From Pinguiococcus pyrenoidosus (taxonomy: Eukaryota > Sar > Pinguiophyceae > Pinguiochrysidales > Pinguiochrysidaceae): a stretch of 21,984 nucleotides of DNA. Shown piece by piece: positions 8,128 to 18,271 of the stretch. The position numbers were made by a program, and so were the translations under genes. The notes under the pieces were generated by a model. That model ran no database searches. It was given only the letters and a program-made list of their open reading frames with translations, and was not told the DNA's origin. The stretch is from the NCBI GenBank assembly GCA_019677205.1, contig JAAMXY010002366.1, positions 1 to 21,984 of the forward strand. The letters run 5' to 3'. Position 1 is the stretch's first letter; every line of letters begins with the position of its first letter.

Positions 8128-9229
8128 ATGTTGCCGACGAACGCCGCAGAAAACGCCATGAACGCCGACGCAGAGGACTGGGACGCACACCTGAGGCTGC
8201 GCCAGTGGTTCGCGGAAGCCAGGAAAGATGTGCGGCGGCAAGTGTACCGAGTGAGTCAGCTGGACGCGCTGCTGCTGGACGCGCAGTTGATTTCGCTGTT
8301 GACGAAGCAGCTTGAACGCGCGCTTCAGGACGTGAGTGCGCGTCTGTGCGGCGCGGATCCCTGTTCAAACACTCACTCGTGCCCACAGGCGGATGTCACG
8401 GTGGTTTCCCGGCGCAAAGCGGCGCTCAAGGCCCTTCTGGAACTGGCGTACTACGCCTGGGCGCTTTGGCGTTTGGGCGCCACGCCGGGCATGCAGATGC
8501 AAGGCTTGCGTCTGGGTCCGAGGGGGGGGAACGTGCCCCAGAAGCTCGTGTTCTTGGTAGTGGTGGTCGGGGCGAAGTGGTGGTGGCCGCAGCTGAAGAG
8601 ATGGGCTATCCGAAGGCACCGGGGCCACGCCAGAGCTCTGCGGGGCTTCGAGAGTGTGGTGAACGCCGCGGCGACGTTGAATTTTGTGCTCTTTCTATAC
8701 GGAGCAGAGTTCCCTTCTCTCTTGCTTCGGGTCCTGGGCTTGCGGATGGAGTACAGCCCGACGAAACCGGGGGAGAGACATGTTGCGAACGGCACAGAAG
8801 GTACATGGTTCGGTCGGCAGAAAGGCCGTGGTGGCGGCGGTCTCACGCTGTGTCAAACTTGCCTGTCATGTAGGACGCCGCATCAACTTTGGGCTGCTCA
8901 ACCGGAACATTGGGTGGGGCGTCTTCTCGACCTTGGCCTTGACGGCGCTGCCCATGGTCGACTGGCAAGGCATCAGCCGAAGCTTGAGCTCGGCGCTGGA
9001 CGTTCGGCGGCGGACGGTGCGCCGAGGGCAGGCGGGACAGGGCGAGGAAGATCGGTGCTGCGTCTCCTGCGGCGAGGAGTCGCCTGCAAATCCCTACATC
9101 TCCAACTGCGGCCACGTGTACTGCTACGTGTGTTTAGTGAACGCCGAGCAAGATGGCGACGAGTTCCGATGCGTCCAGTGCGACGAAGTTGTCGAGAGCT
9201 ACCGAAGATGGCGATGGCATCCCAGATGA
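8128..9229 (+). CDS. PEX2: Peroxisome biogenesis factor 2, RING-type E3 ligase
   Basis: PEX2 forms, with PEX10 and PEX12, the membrane ubiquitin ligase that recycles the import receptor PEX5. Three exons: 8128-8331, 8389-8800 and 8874-9229, with introns of 57 nt (GTGAGT...CCCACAG) and 73 nt (AAG|GTACAT...CATGTAG). The total is 323 residues (human 305). Seen: RVSQLDALLLDAQLI (41-55), typical of the PEX2 N-terminus, then a TPGMQMQGLR segment, membrane-embedded helices with KLVFLVVVVGAKWWWP and LNFVLFLYGAEFP, then INFGLLNRNIGWGVF after the second junction. At the C-terminus is a C3HC4 RING: CVSC, NCGH, CYVC and CVQC. The first intron keeps the frame, so an unspliced reading is also open, but its consensus sites favour removal. 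Met11 is an alternative start. Confidence 0.9.
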
Positions 9230-9309
9230 CACAAGGCGCTTGCAGCCGGCTTACCGGCCTGAACTAAATCCTTCTGCCAACGGCGAAAACAAGGGCTGAC
9301 AGCTTCATC

Positions 9310-12300
9310 TCACTTTGCGCCTCTGTATTTGGACTTGACCTCGAAGTCCCGAAACATGCGTTTCACCATCGCGAGCTCGACGCCTTGCAAGCTCTGGATG
9401 ACGTGAATCCGCTCGTGCTTGGAAAGCACAGCAATCATCCAGTGAATGCCCTGCTCCATTGCGCCGCGAATGTCCGCTCCCAGGCCCGGCGTGTGCGTCG
9501 CTCCCGCAACCCACCGGAGCCTGGCTTCCTCCATTTCCTGCAACTGCAACTCCTTCGGAAGCGCCGGTGCCTGCACTGCTGCATGCTTCGCATAATCCGA
9601 AATCAGCACCGGCATGAAGCGTCGAAACTTGCCGTCGAGCTTTGGGCCTGAGATCGCCTCCAGCAATCGGGCGAAAAGCCGGCACGTCTTGATGTGAAAG
9701 TCATGCGGAGAGGTGCTCAAGAAGTCCGCGCCACCCTCGCTCTGCGAAGTACCATCTTGCTTGCCTTGCCCCTCGCCATCCGGTTTGGACTCCAAGGTGG
9801 GGCCATTGCCTGACGTCACCTCCACGGCAACCACAGGTGGGATCGCCAAGGCTCGCTGCATCACGCGAAGAAGGCTGAACAGAGGCACCGGAGCGCGAGC
9901 CGCCAACGCGGGGTTCGCCAGCAGAAGTGCGAGCGTCATGCTCGTGCAGCTATGAACACCAGATTTCAGCGCTCCCAAGCAACCTAGGAGCGATGCGACA
10001 TTCACCGAAGCCGCTCCGCGCTGCACGACCCTTGTCTTGCCAACAGCCTTGGTAACGCGCTCCAGGACGGCGCTCAAAACCTGCGCAGAGCCTGCAAGGA
10101 GGAGATGAAGCTGACCAAGCGTCATGAACCAGCGATCCCGCTTCATGATCAGAAAGCGAAAGCAGTCCCAAACGTCGTTCACGCCGTTTACTGCATTCAA
10201 ACTCTGATCCAAGCCTGTCCACGAAACTGTGAAAAGCTGCAGCGCTTCGTCAAGTCCGTCGTTCAGAGCCAAAGCTACGCTCGGGGCTGCCCGCCTGCAG
10301 ACTGCCACTTGGAAGGGACTCTTCGCACCCAGGACCAGGTAGCAGAGGAGCAGCCGTGACGCCGGCAAAGTCAGTGCTCCCTTGCGTGTCTGGAGGGGCC
10401 GCGGCAGTGCACCGCCTTGCGAAGAAGATAGAACCTGCCGTGCAAGGCCAACAAACTCCTCGTCGCTCAAGTTGGCCGCAAACGTCGTGAGAAGCAGCCC
10501 GAAGTCCTTCCGCTCGTCGTTCATCTCATGCTCGATGTAGAACTCCAGCATCAAGATGAAGATGCAGCCTGTGCAGCCGTGAACTTGCAGGACCCGATCG
10601 GCAGGCTCGACATGCGGAGTGTCCTCTCCGACAAGGTCTATGGCCCGCATGTCGTCCTCATGCATGCCGAGCCAGCCTCGCAGCTTCTTCCACGCGGTGA
10701 CAACGACCCAAGCCAAGTCGTACAAGCTGCTGACGTACTTGACCTTGTCGCTCCGGTCAAGGGACCCTGATGGCGCATCCGACAGCTGTTCAGCCAGGGC
10801 TTCCGGAAGCGCCATGAACCAGGTCTTCAACTTCGGCGCAGCTGACTTCTTGTTCCCAAGGCACTCCGGGAGCTTTCCATTCCACCACGTGGCACAAGCC
10901 AACACCAGAAGCTGATGCCTTGTTTCAGCATCGAGAATGCGTGCCTTATACGCGCCATTTGAGTCCGTCTCAAGCAGCCTGCACATTGCATTCACAATCC
11001 GATTCGATTCAATGTCGCTCTTATCAGAACCCGAGTTGCTTACGAGCATCAAGAAGCCCCTCCTCAGAAGGGTTCCGTCGCGCAGCAGCTTTTCAGGAAG
11101 ATCTCGTTCCTGTCTCAGCCCCTGGCCGCTTGAGAGGAGGCATCTCGCAAGCTCCGCTACTGCAAAACTGCAGAGACGCTCGAGCGGCGCGCGTAGAGAA
11201 TCCAGACGACTCGCCTCTTCTTCAGCATCCCCTTCGCTAGACAAGGCGGCCAAGCCATGCTCGCTTGCCCGGACGAACAGCTCTAGGAGCTTCTCCTTCA
11301 CGTCCCTGCCCTCATCGTCCATCTCCTCTTCTGTACTAAAGCAACTGAGAAACGTGTGGAGAAGCTGATGGCTGCCCACACATAACTGCTCTAAAAGGAC
11401 ATGGGCAGGTTCCGACCCGCCAGTCCCATTCTCGCTTTTGCCTTGCAGTCCACGTGCCGCGTGCGTTGTCTCCACCAGATACGTCAAGAAGACGTACATG
11501 AGGGTCACCAAGAAAGCCCGCTGCGGATAACAGTCCGCGGGTAAGGCGCTGGCAATGCCGACCGCGAGAGCAATCCGCAACGTCGACGTCTCGTCAACTG
11601 GGATCCCCCTTTGATTCCAGAAAGATCTATCCGGATCTCCCGCTATCCTTCTAGTCAGATGATCCTCCAAATGGACAAGTGCGTGCTTGTGTGGTTGCTC
11701 CTCATTCAACAGCAGGCCATGAAGTTGACGAAGCACCTCGGCAGAGCTTGTCTTCTCATCCTTGACGCTTGACCTCTTCTTCGGCGATTTCCGTCTGCTT
11801 TTCTTGGCCTCTGGCTTGCCGGATGCTCCGGTGCCGCTCGTCGCAGCGCATTTCCACTGGACGACCTCCCGAGCAAAGGCTTTCGCGAGCCCTTCCCCAA
11901 GGAAGCTGACTTCGTATACAGCGGCGTCTTCCAAAATGGAGAGTGCGTATCGCCGAGCTTGCTCGCCCTCGTCTCCCAGCGCGCTCCTCGCCAGGAAGTC
12001 ACATATCAGCGTCTGCTCGGCGACTGGCAAGTAGTTCTGCAAGGTGAGGATGTGCTCGATGATTTGCCTCCACGCCTGGAGCGCTGCAACGCCGCTGCGT
12101 GATCTCATCCCTTCAAAAATACAGTCCAAAATCGATCGTATCTCACGCAGCCTTGCTTCTCGCGTTCCTTGCGCGTCTTCTTCAAAGAGGCTTTCGACGT
12201 CGACGTGGATGTCGTCAACGACTTCTAACCCGAAAACCGTTAGCGCTTCGTGCCCACCGTGCGATTCCGGGTCCCCGCTGTGCTTTGCGAAGAGCTCCAA

Positions 12301-14806
12301 AAGTAGTGGACGTATCTTCGCTTCTCTATAATCGGGATGCACACATTCGTAGAAGAAGGCGCACCTCTTGTGGAGCGTGTATAGCCAAACGCAAAGATCC
12401 AGAGCTCCGGACGATCGACCATCGCCCTCGAGAGCGCTCTCCAGAGAGGCGAAAGCCTCGCACAAGAGCTTTGCGATGCTGTTGGCATTGTCCGCGCTCA
12501 ACGGCAGGGACAAGCTAACCACTCGGCTTAGCTCTCCAAGCAATCCCGGGGTCGAACTCAAACTTTCCTAGTTGAAGATGCGAAAACGAATCAGCTCTGT
12601 GTGGCTCCCCGTCAATGTCAATTGCCTCGGCGGCTCGCAAACGTAAGTGAAGCACCTCAGACAGCCAAGGGTTGTGTCGTCACTAGATTCAGAAACTCTA
12701 GTCCATTCCATTTGGATTCATCACAGGTGCCATCACTCGGCGTCAAAGCGACGCCGCCTCGCAACACACGGGTCACCGCAACGCATTCTCAAGGTCTTGA
12801 CGTACCTTTGCAAGTGTACACAGTGTACTGACAACAGCCTGAGTTTCCGCAATCGGCAGCTTGGCGACGGAGGAGCTCAGCCTGTCGTATCCTGGACCGT
12901 CTTTACCGAAGAGCTCGGTCGCTGAAAGCCGTTCCCCATCCCTTGCAGATAGAAAGACGCTCAGTTCTCGCAGAAGCTGTGACACATTGCGAAGCTGCAA
13001 GAAAGTATCAAAGATGCTATCCAGCAGCCCTGAGTTCCCGTTGCTGACTTCCCCGCCCCCAGCATTCCCGAAATACGCAAACTGCTGCTCGCAAAAGGCG
13101 AACGACTGCACCCAAAGGCGGGAAGTGTCAGCGTCAGTAGCATCAGGCTCCGCGGAACTTTCAAAGAGTCTGTGCTGGACTTGCAGGCAGACGCGAATGA
13201 AGCTTGCCGTCTGCCAGAGCATCTTGCTTAGAACGGGCTCGGCAGCACCGTTGGAAGGCTGCCGGCGAAACCTTTTGCGAAACTCTGGCCCCGCAAGAAG
13301 CCTCAGAGCTTCCCCAATCCCTCTCCGAAGCGCCTGGTCATGACGAAAGGTTTGAGCATGCATCTTCAGAGTCCTTGAATTCTCACTTGAATGCCGGGAC
13401 CGAGAGGAAGTGGTGAGCCACCACTGAATCCTTACCTTCTCTTGGCCTAACGAAGCATCTTCACTTGGTTGGTAAATGCCGCGAGCATGTATGGATGCGA
13501 CGATCCTGAGAAGCGCGTGCACACAATCTCCCTCCGCGGCGAGGTCCTCAGACGGATAACTTGCCGGGTCGTGCTCGTCAATGACGCCTGATCTGAGCGG
13601 TTCGATGACCCTAAGAGACAGCGCAGATCCCATCCGGAGGGCTGATTCGCGGAACACGCGGTAGCAGCGAAATCGTTGTCTCGTCGCCTTCTCCATTCTC
13701 GCCCTTCCCACATCCGAGGCCGATTGACTCTTCTGCTCACCCACGCGCGCCTCATCCAGGTCAGCGACGCTCCGATCTCTCTTCTCCTCCAAGCTTTTCA
13801 AATAGGCCTCAAAGATCAACATCACAGTTCTCTCTACTGAAGCGGTATTCACAGGCGAGGCTTCCGCCTGGCCGCGAGCTTTGATCAAGCCGTCCATCTC
13901 GCGGAAGAAGGCTGATTGGAATGGAAGCTTTGCTGCGGCCTTTGCTCCGCCAATATCCGCTCGCTTTCTCTTGCGGCTTCCTTTCCTACGATCGCCATTG
14001 GCCGAAGACTGCTTCTGCTCGTCACTTAGGAGCACACAGCTGTCGTATCCGTCGATCAAGTCGCTCTGAAAGAAGGCGGCATACGTGATTCTCTGCGCCA
14101 GAGCGTGCCCACTCCCCTTGGACCCGCCCTCCACATCCGCAAGGCTCTGAAGGTCGCTCAATACCCGGAGCAGCTTCTGGCAGAGCGTCGTGAAAACCCG
14201 CTTGCTCGGGGGCGTTTCCTCCAGCTGAGCAGCCAGGTGCTTGGCGACATTCTCCACCGGCCTTCGCAGTCCCAGTGCTGCCCATCTGCTTTTCGGAATG
14301 GTGGCCCACAGCTGGTGCAGGATCTCGCAGCTCTGCACCACGGAGAGGCTCCGAAGCGGCGCGGCGTCCGTCGCCAGAGCGTTCTGAAGCACTTCAGCCA
14401 CGCATTCTACATTCACGTGCTCAACATCCTCCAGTGCAAGCATTGCGATGGCGCCCGACGCCAATGCTGCCAGGGTAGCGTCCCCGAGGAGATCCGGCTC
14501 GCCCTTGATGACCAGCGAAAGGCATCGCCAAAGTGACGCACGCTGCGCCAGGACAGCCATTTCCCCCGTGACGCTCGTGCTGCCGACTGGGAAGAGAATG
14601 GTGGCCAAATCCGCAACCCACTTCGCGCAGATCCGGCGCAAGTCGCCGGCACCTGCGTCTGCATCGCCATGGTCGCCCAAGGCGCAGAAATCGCCAAGCA
14701 GCTTCTCTGCTTCGGCGAGTTTCTGCGCAGCGCTCGCAACATCCACTCTGCCTCCCGCCTTCGGATGGGCCAGAAACGGCACCACTGCCACAAACGAGTG
14801 CGACAT
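9310..14806 (-). CDS. URB2: Large URB2/NPA2-like ribosome biogenesis protein
   Basis: Two exons: 14806-12806 and 12567-9310, with one 238-nt intron (AAG|GTACGT...CAACTAG) that joins two long frames in phase and gives 1752 residues. The intron accounts for the stop just after the donor and the in-frame TAG just before the second exon. The protein is helical and leucine-rich throughout, with basic nuclear-type clusters (RKGSRKRKRA and KKSRRKSPKKRSS). The end, with AMEQGIHWMIAVLSKHERIH, then LQGVELAMVKRMFRDFE and a K/R tail, resembles the C-terminal Urb2/Npa2 domain. That family helps early 60S pre-ribosome assembly in the nucleolus. It is poorly conserved and is 1174 residues in yeast and about 1500 in human, so a large divergent member is plausible. 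An in-frame TAG eight codons upstream supports the start, though an upstream exon is possible. Gene structure is firm; the family name is tentative. Confidence 0.6.
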
Positions 14807-15224
14807 CTGCCGCCGGTGGTTCTAAACTGACGGAAGAGCGCAAAAGATACAGATCCCCGAAGCCGCCGCTTTCGGGCACAACTCTCTCGCCCGGTCACCG
14901 CCTCTCCTTCAGCTTTCCTTGCGCCACCCACACCGCAAGCATCATCTGTACCTTAGCAACGTCATCACATGGAGAAAGCTCCGATGAGCGGCGCTCAGAA
15001 GCCACGGTGCGCCGTGTCCAGCAACTCTGATCTCCTCTGACGGAGCGGATGAGCGACGGGTGCAACGGTCGCAGGATCTTGTGCAGCTTTGTCACAGCTT
15101 CACAAGATGTCAAAAGATCTTCTCCGGCGCAGCGGCGCAAGGCTTGAAGCAGATCGCGCGCGCTGCACTTTCCCCGCGCTGTCATGTCTTCCTGATCACG
15201 CGCTGGTCGACCACGTGCAGTTAG
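14807..15224. promoter_or_regulatory. Divergent intergenic region, URB2-like and pseudouridine synthase genes
   Basis: About 418 bp between two outward-pointing starts. On the minus strand a good acceptor (CTCTTCCGTCAG, about 14826-14837) sits just before the URB2-like ATG, suggesting an intron in the 5' leader. The stretch is covered by a 118-codon minus-strand open frame listed separately. A CACGTG E-box-like palindrome occurs near 15213-15218, just upstream of the plus-strand ATG. Confidence 0.35.
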
Positions 15225-15251
15225 ATGCTTCTCCACCGGCTTCGGCGGCAT
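14895..15251 (-). CDS. Possible upstream exon of the URB2-like gene or small ORF
   Basis: An open frame of 118 codons from ATG to TGA, upstream of and on the same strand as the URB2-like gene. It has helix-like segments (ARDLLQALRRC and VAKVQMMLAVWVAQGKLKER). It matches no family I know. It could be a first exon: a donor AAG|GTACAG and an acceptor GGCGGCAG directly before the URB2-like ATG are both in phase 0. It overlaps the start of the divergent pseudouridine synthase gene by 27 bp, which counts against a full-length reading. It may also be chance. Confidence 0.2.
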   Translation of the reverse strand: MPPKPVEKHLTARGRPARDQEDMTARGKCSARDLLQALRRCAGEDLLTSCEAVTKLHKILRPLHPSLIRSVRGDQSCWTRRTVASERRSSELSPCDDVAKVQMMLAVWVAQGKLKERR

Positions 15252-17196
15252 CTTGCGCTGACGATCTTGCTACGCACGGCGTCCGTCGCCGCTCTCGCTC
15301 CCCGAGTCACGCGCTTCAAACTGGGCGTCTGCCTTGTGGAGCTACCGGCTGGCGGCGAGAACCTTGTGGATGTAGTCTGCAGCTCATTGGGCCTAGCGGA
15401 GGCTGAGGTTCGACCTGCAAAGTGAAGACCTGATGGTAAAACTGCAACAAACCCCTGGTGGTTTCCGTCGTTTTCTTCAGGTCGAGGATCTGGCGGCTTT
15501 GGGCGCCATTTATGTAAAGGAGCACGAGGGAAAGGTGACTTTTTGCAGAAACTTGTCTGTGCCTGCGAGTGCTCCGGCGTTAACTCAGACGCGCTCCGGG
15601 CCTCCGCAGTTTGAAAGGCTCTTCTGTGAAGAGGCGGACGACCTGAGCAACAGGCTGCGGCAGCCTTTGTCAGCTGACACCTGTCTTCGTGTGCACACAA
15701 AACCGTTTCGATGTGACGCGGCTTGCCAAATCGACTGGTAGGGCTCAAGATCCTTTGGGGGGGGCGGGGGGGGCGGAGACATAGTTTCGCTGACCCGACG
15801 AGCGTCATGCTGTATGCAGGAGCGAGAGAATTCTGTATGAGGATCCCATCGACGCACGGCAGAACGGGTACATCGTGGTGGACAAGCCGGCGGGTCTTCC
15901 GTGCTTCCTGCATGTGAGCAATGCTGCCCATGTACGTGCTTGTGGTCGCATTTCCGTGCCACTTGGGCTGACTCAAGCGCTCGTCCCAGGTTCTGCACCG
16001 CTGTGTCTTCGACTCTTTAAAGTCCCATCCCAAGTACGCCAACGAGCGCTTCGGGCTTCATCCCACGCATCGCATCGACGCGTGCACAACGGGCGCTGTC
16101 GTCCTAGCGCTATCCAGTACCGCGGTGAAGACCTTTGCCGATCTTCAGAATCCGCAGGTTGAGCGCAACAGCCGCCGGAAACGAGGAAAGCCCGCGTCGG
16201 ATATCTACTTCTCCAAGACCATCTGCAAGGTGTATCGGGCTGCCTTCGTCGCGAGATCGAGACCCTCAGAGAGCGACTTGCCGAAGACGATATCCACCTA
16301 CATGTCGAAAGGGCCGCTCTTCGGCCTGCCATTTCCCCGCTTCACGATTCCCACGGATCTCGGAGCGACGCATGGTGAAGTGGCGGGCCTCCACGGCGCC
16401 GTGTGGCGCGAGGCAGTATCAGAAATACTACGACTTGATAGAATAGAGAAATCTGCACTCACAGACGAAGCGCGCCAGGCTGTGGAGAAGCAGCGGAAGG
16501 TGTATGGCCTGCTCGAAGAGACGGGGTTGCTCAAGAACCCTTTTCCGGCACTTGGGGCGGGACAGCTGGAGGACGTCGAAGTCTTCGAGGCGGATATCAT
16601 GCTGCACACTGGGAGAACGCACCAGATCCGTGCGCAGCTGGCGGCTCATGGGTTTCCGTTGATTGGTGCGCAAGTCATCAAAGCAGTGGCGCTCGTGGCC
16701 TGAGAAGATCTCTCGGCTAATTGCCGTACGCTTTCCCGCAGGAGACACTGCGTACATTCCCATGTGCGGGTACTGGTTCAGCCCAGACGAGGCGACAGTT
16801 CAGCAAGGCCTTGAGCTCGCGGAAGTTGCTGGAGAGAAGCGGCTGCCGGATCCCATGACGGGCCTCTATAACATCGGTGCGGAGCTCGGGATGTCCGCTG
16901 TTTGCTGATGTCCGTGCTAAGCTATGACCCTATGATGCGCTCCGATCCCAGGTTCGCAGGAGCAGAAGATCCGTCAGATGCGCATCTCGATGATGCCGCA
17001 CGAGTTGCAAAGGAGGTTGGAATACTGTAGACAGCCCGCGGGCGCGATTGGATTGCAGGTGCGCCACGAGCTGCTCAGCAACTCATGGACCCGCCGTTGG
17101 GCAACGTGTCTCTTACTGTATCGACCTCAGTCCGCTAGAATATCATTCTTGCACGTCGATGCGAAGGTCTCGACCCCATGGTGGCGAAAGCAATGA
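15225..17196 (+). CDS. RluA-family RNA pseudouridine synthase (plant PUS6-like), probably organellar
   Basis: Converts uridine to pseudouridine in RNA. Seven exons: 15225-15407, 15481-15737, 15820-15931, 15990-16665, 16742-16876, 16952-17058 and 17131-17196, giving 511 residues. Junctions fit family blocks: CLRVHTKPF...CQIDW, then GYIVVDKPAG (163-172), then THRIDACTTG with the catalytic Asp214, HTGRTHQIRAQL (390-401), PLIGDTAYIP across a junction, and a final AIGLQ...ARISF...TPWW. The order matches the Arabidopsis chloroplast PUS6 group, including LRVHVHP...EIDW and GIGLQ...TPWW. The N-terminus (ALTILLRTASVAALAPR) looks like a signal or transit leader. TAG directly precedes the ATG in frame. 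The first donor (GAG|GTTCGA) is the weakest junction, chosen because AAA|GTGAAG gives the wrong phase. Confidence 0.85.
15757..15776 (+). repeat. G-run inside intron 2 of the pseudouridine synthase gene
   Basis: Eight Gs, C, eight Gs, C and two Gs lie on the coding strand in the middle of an 82-nt intron (15738-15819). Such a run could fold into a G-quadruplex in DNA or pre-mRNA, or be a polymerase-slippage product. Confidence 0.7.
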
Positions 17197-17477
17197 TGCG
17201 GGGCATGCGGATCGCGGGGTTGGCATGGTGTGAGGAGTTCACTGCGTGTTCGAGCTGTGCCGACCAGGACTAGTAGGAAACTTGCTATCCGTCTCATACG
17301 ATGTCCGAAAAGTCTGCAGCCCGTGCAGACACGAACTACAAGATTTTTCCAAACGATGTTCATAGCATCATCCAAGCAGCAACGCTACAAGTAGCAACAG
17401 GGTATTCCCACCTTCCCAAAGGTCAACAGGTGCTCATGTATTCGTTCATTCACTCAGTCATCCGTTCTTCTACTCGT
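17197..17477. other. Spacer downstream of pseudouridine synthase gene
   Basis: No gene is visible. The stretch at about 17439-17483 is a degenerate TTCATTCACTCA / TTCTACTCGTTTACTC low-complexity tract. It may include the 3' flank of the degraded Fanzor-like element. Confidence 0.4.
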
Positions 17478-17906
17478 TTACTCGCCACGAGTACGTCGAA
17501 ATGCCAAAGGACGCCGCCTCGACCTCGCCAACGACACGTAGATCGCCACCATGTTGGCAGCGGCGTTCCGGTCTCGGTGATGGCATTTGCAGGAGGTGCC
17601 TCGGCCTTCCCCATTTCCAGGAGCCGAGCACGTCGGACACTTCTTCATCGCGTGGAGCTTCGCCTGTACTTCCCGCAAGTCCAAGCTAGGCCTCTGCGGT
17701 CGTTGCGGGCGTCGCACGTACTTGTCAGCCCCCACATCAAAGTACTTGCGCTTCATGACCATCACATCTTCCAGCCCGGTATGGCATAGATGGCAGAGCT
17801 GCGACGTCTTGTGCTCGTCGATCAGCGTTGCCTTCGCACCGTGGATCACCGACAGTCGCTGACGGACTTGCTTCTTTGGACCGGGTGCGTAGCCAAGCCC
17901 CATGCC
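17478..17906 (-). pseudogene. Truncated Fanzor/TnpB-like nuclease, C-terminal remnant
   Basis: Fanzors are eukaryotic relatives of the IS200/IS605 TnpB RNA-guided nucleases. Seen in about 143 residues: GPKKQVRQRLS, then a IDEHKTSQLCHLCH block (the TS-x2-C-x2-C half of the split zinc finger), about 50 residues later a KKCPTC half, then HHRDRNAAANM, the RuvC-III motif with its catalytic Asp, and a natural stop. The order and spacing fit Fanzor C-termini. RuvC-I, RuvC-II and the guide-RNA-binding N-terminal region are missing: the frame closes at TAG 17907-17909, and only about 360 bp remain before the next gene. The TAG could be a 3' splice site (ATCGTAG) with an intron holding the GAG tract, but no upstream Fanzor exon is recognisable. 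I read it as a dead, 5'-truncated copy. Confidence 0.6.
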
Positions 17907-17999
17907 CTACGATCGCTTCGATTGTTTCCTCCTCCTCCTCCTCCTCTTCCTCCTCCTCCTCCTCCTCGCTACTCATCGTGTGACACGGAGGGCATGGGG
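17898..17999. repeat. 11-bp perfect inverted repeat, arms 17898-17908 and 17989-17999
   Basis: CCCCATGCCCT at the left arm is mirrored by AGGGCATGGGG at the right arm, 80 bp apart, with the TCC microsatellite between them. The left arm overlaps the point where the Fanzor-like frame breaks. It may be a remnant of an inversion or an element edge, or a coincidence in GC-rich DNA. Confidence 0.6.
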
Positions 18000-18271
18000 T
18001 CGAGAAGGTGCGGCCACTTTGAGAGAAGTATGGCCATGCGACGGACGGCTGCGGTATTCGAGTTTGGGACTGCGATGTCCCAATCGTGCGGACAGATGGA
18101 CTCGAATCTGGGCAGCCGAGCGGGCCATGACAAGAACCCGGAATCTGGTAAAGCGCCTTTTCACGGTTCTGGACCCGGTGTCGCGCAGATAAGAAAGCGG
18201 GGCGCACCACTGGTGAGGTTGCTCGTGAAAGCAGGCCGCACACGGAGATCTGATCGGAGAAGACGCGTTCG
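17907..18271. other. Spacer between Fanzor remnant and transporter gene
   Basis: Holds the trinucleotide tract and the second arm of an 11-bp inverted repeat. A minus-strand frame crosses it, but its glutamate run comes from the microsatellite and the rest shows no family motif. It may be degraded Fanzor sequence. Confidence 0.4.
17927..17967. repeat. (TCC)n trinucleotide microsatellite
   Basis: About thirteen TCC units on the plus strand, with one TCT/TCC interruption near 17944-17949. Read on the minus strand it is a GAG tract. Confidence 0.9.

Noticed and set aside
17737-18243. Minus-strand frame with a run of 14 glutamates, considered as the Fanzor N-terminus
   Set aside because: The acidic run is the GAG microsatellite, no RuvC-I or RuvC-II motif is present, and over the zinc-finger region it is in a different frame from the Fanzor-like segment.
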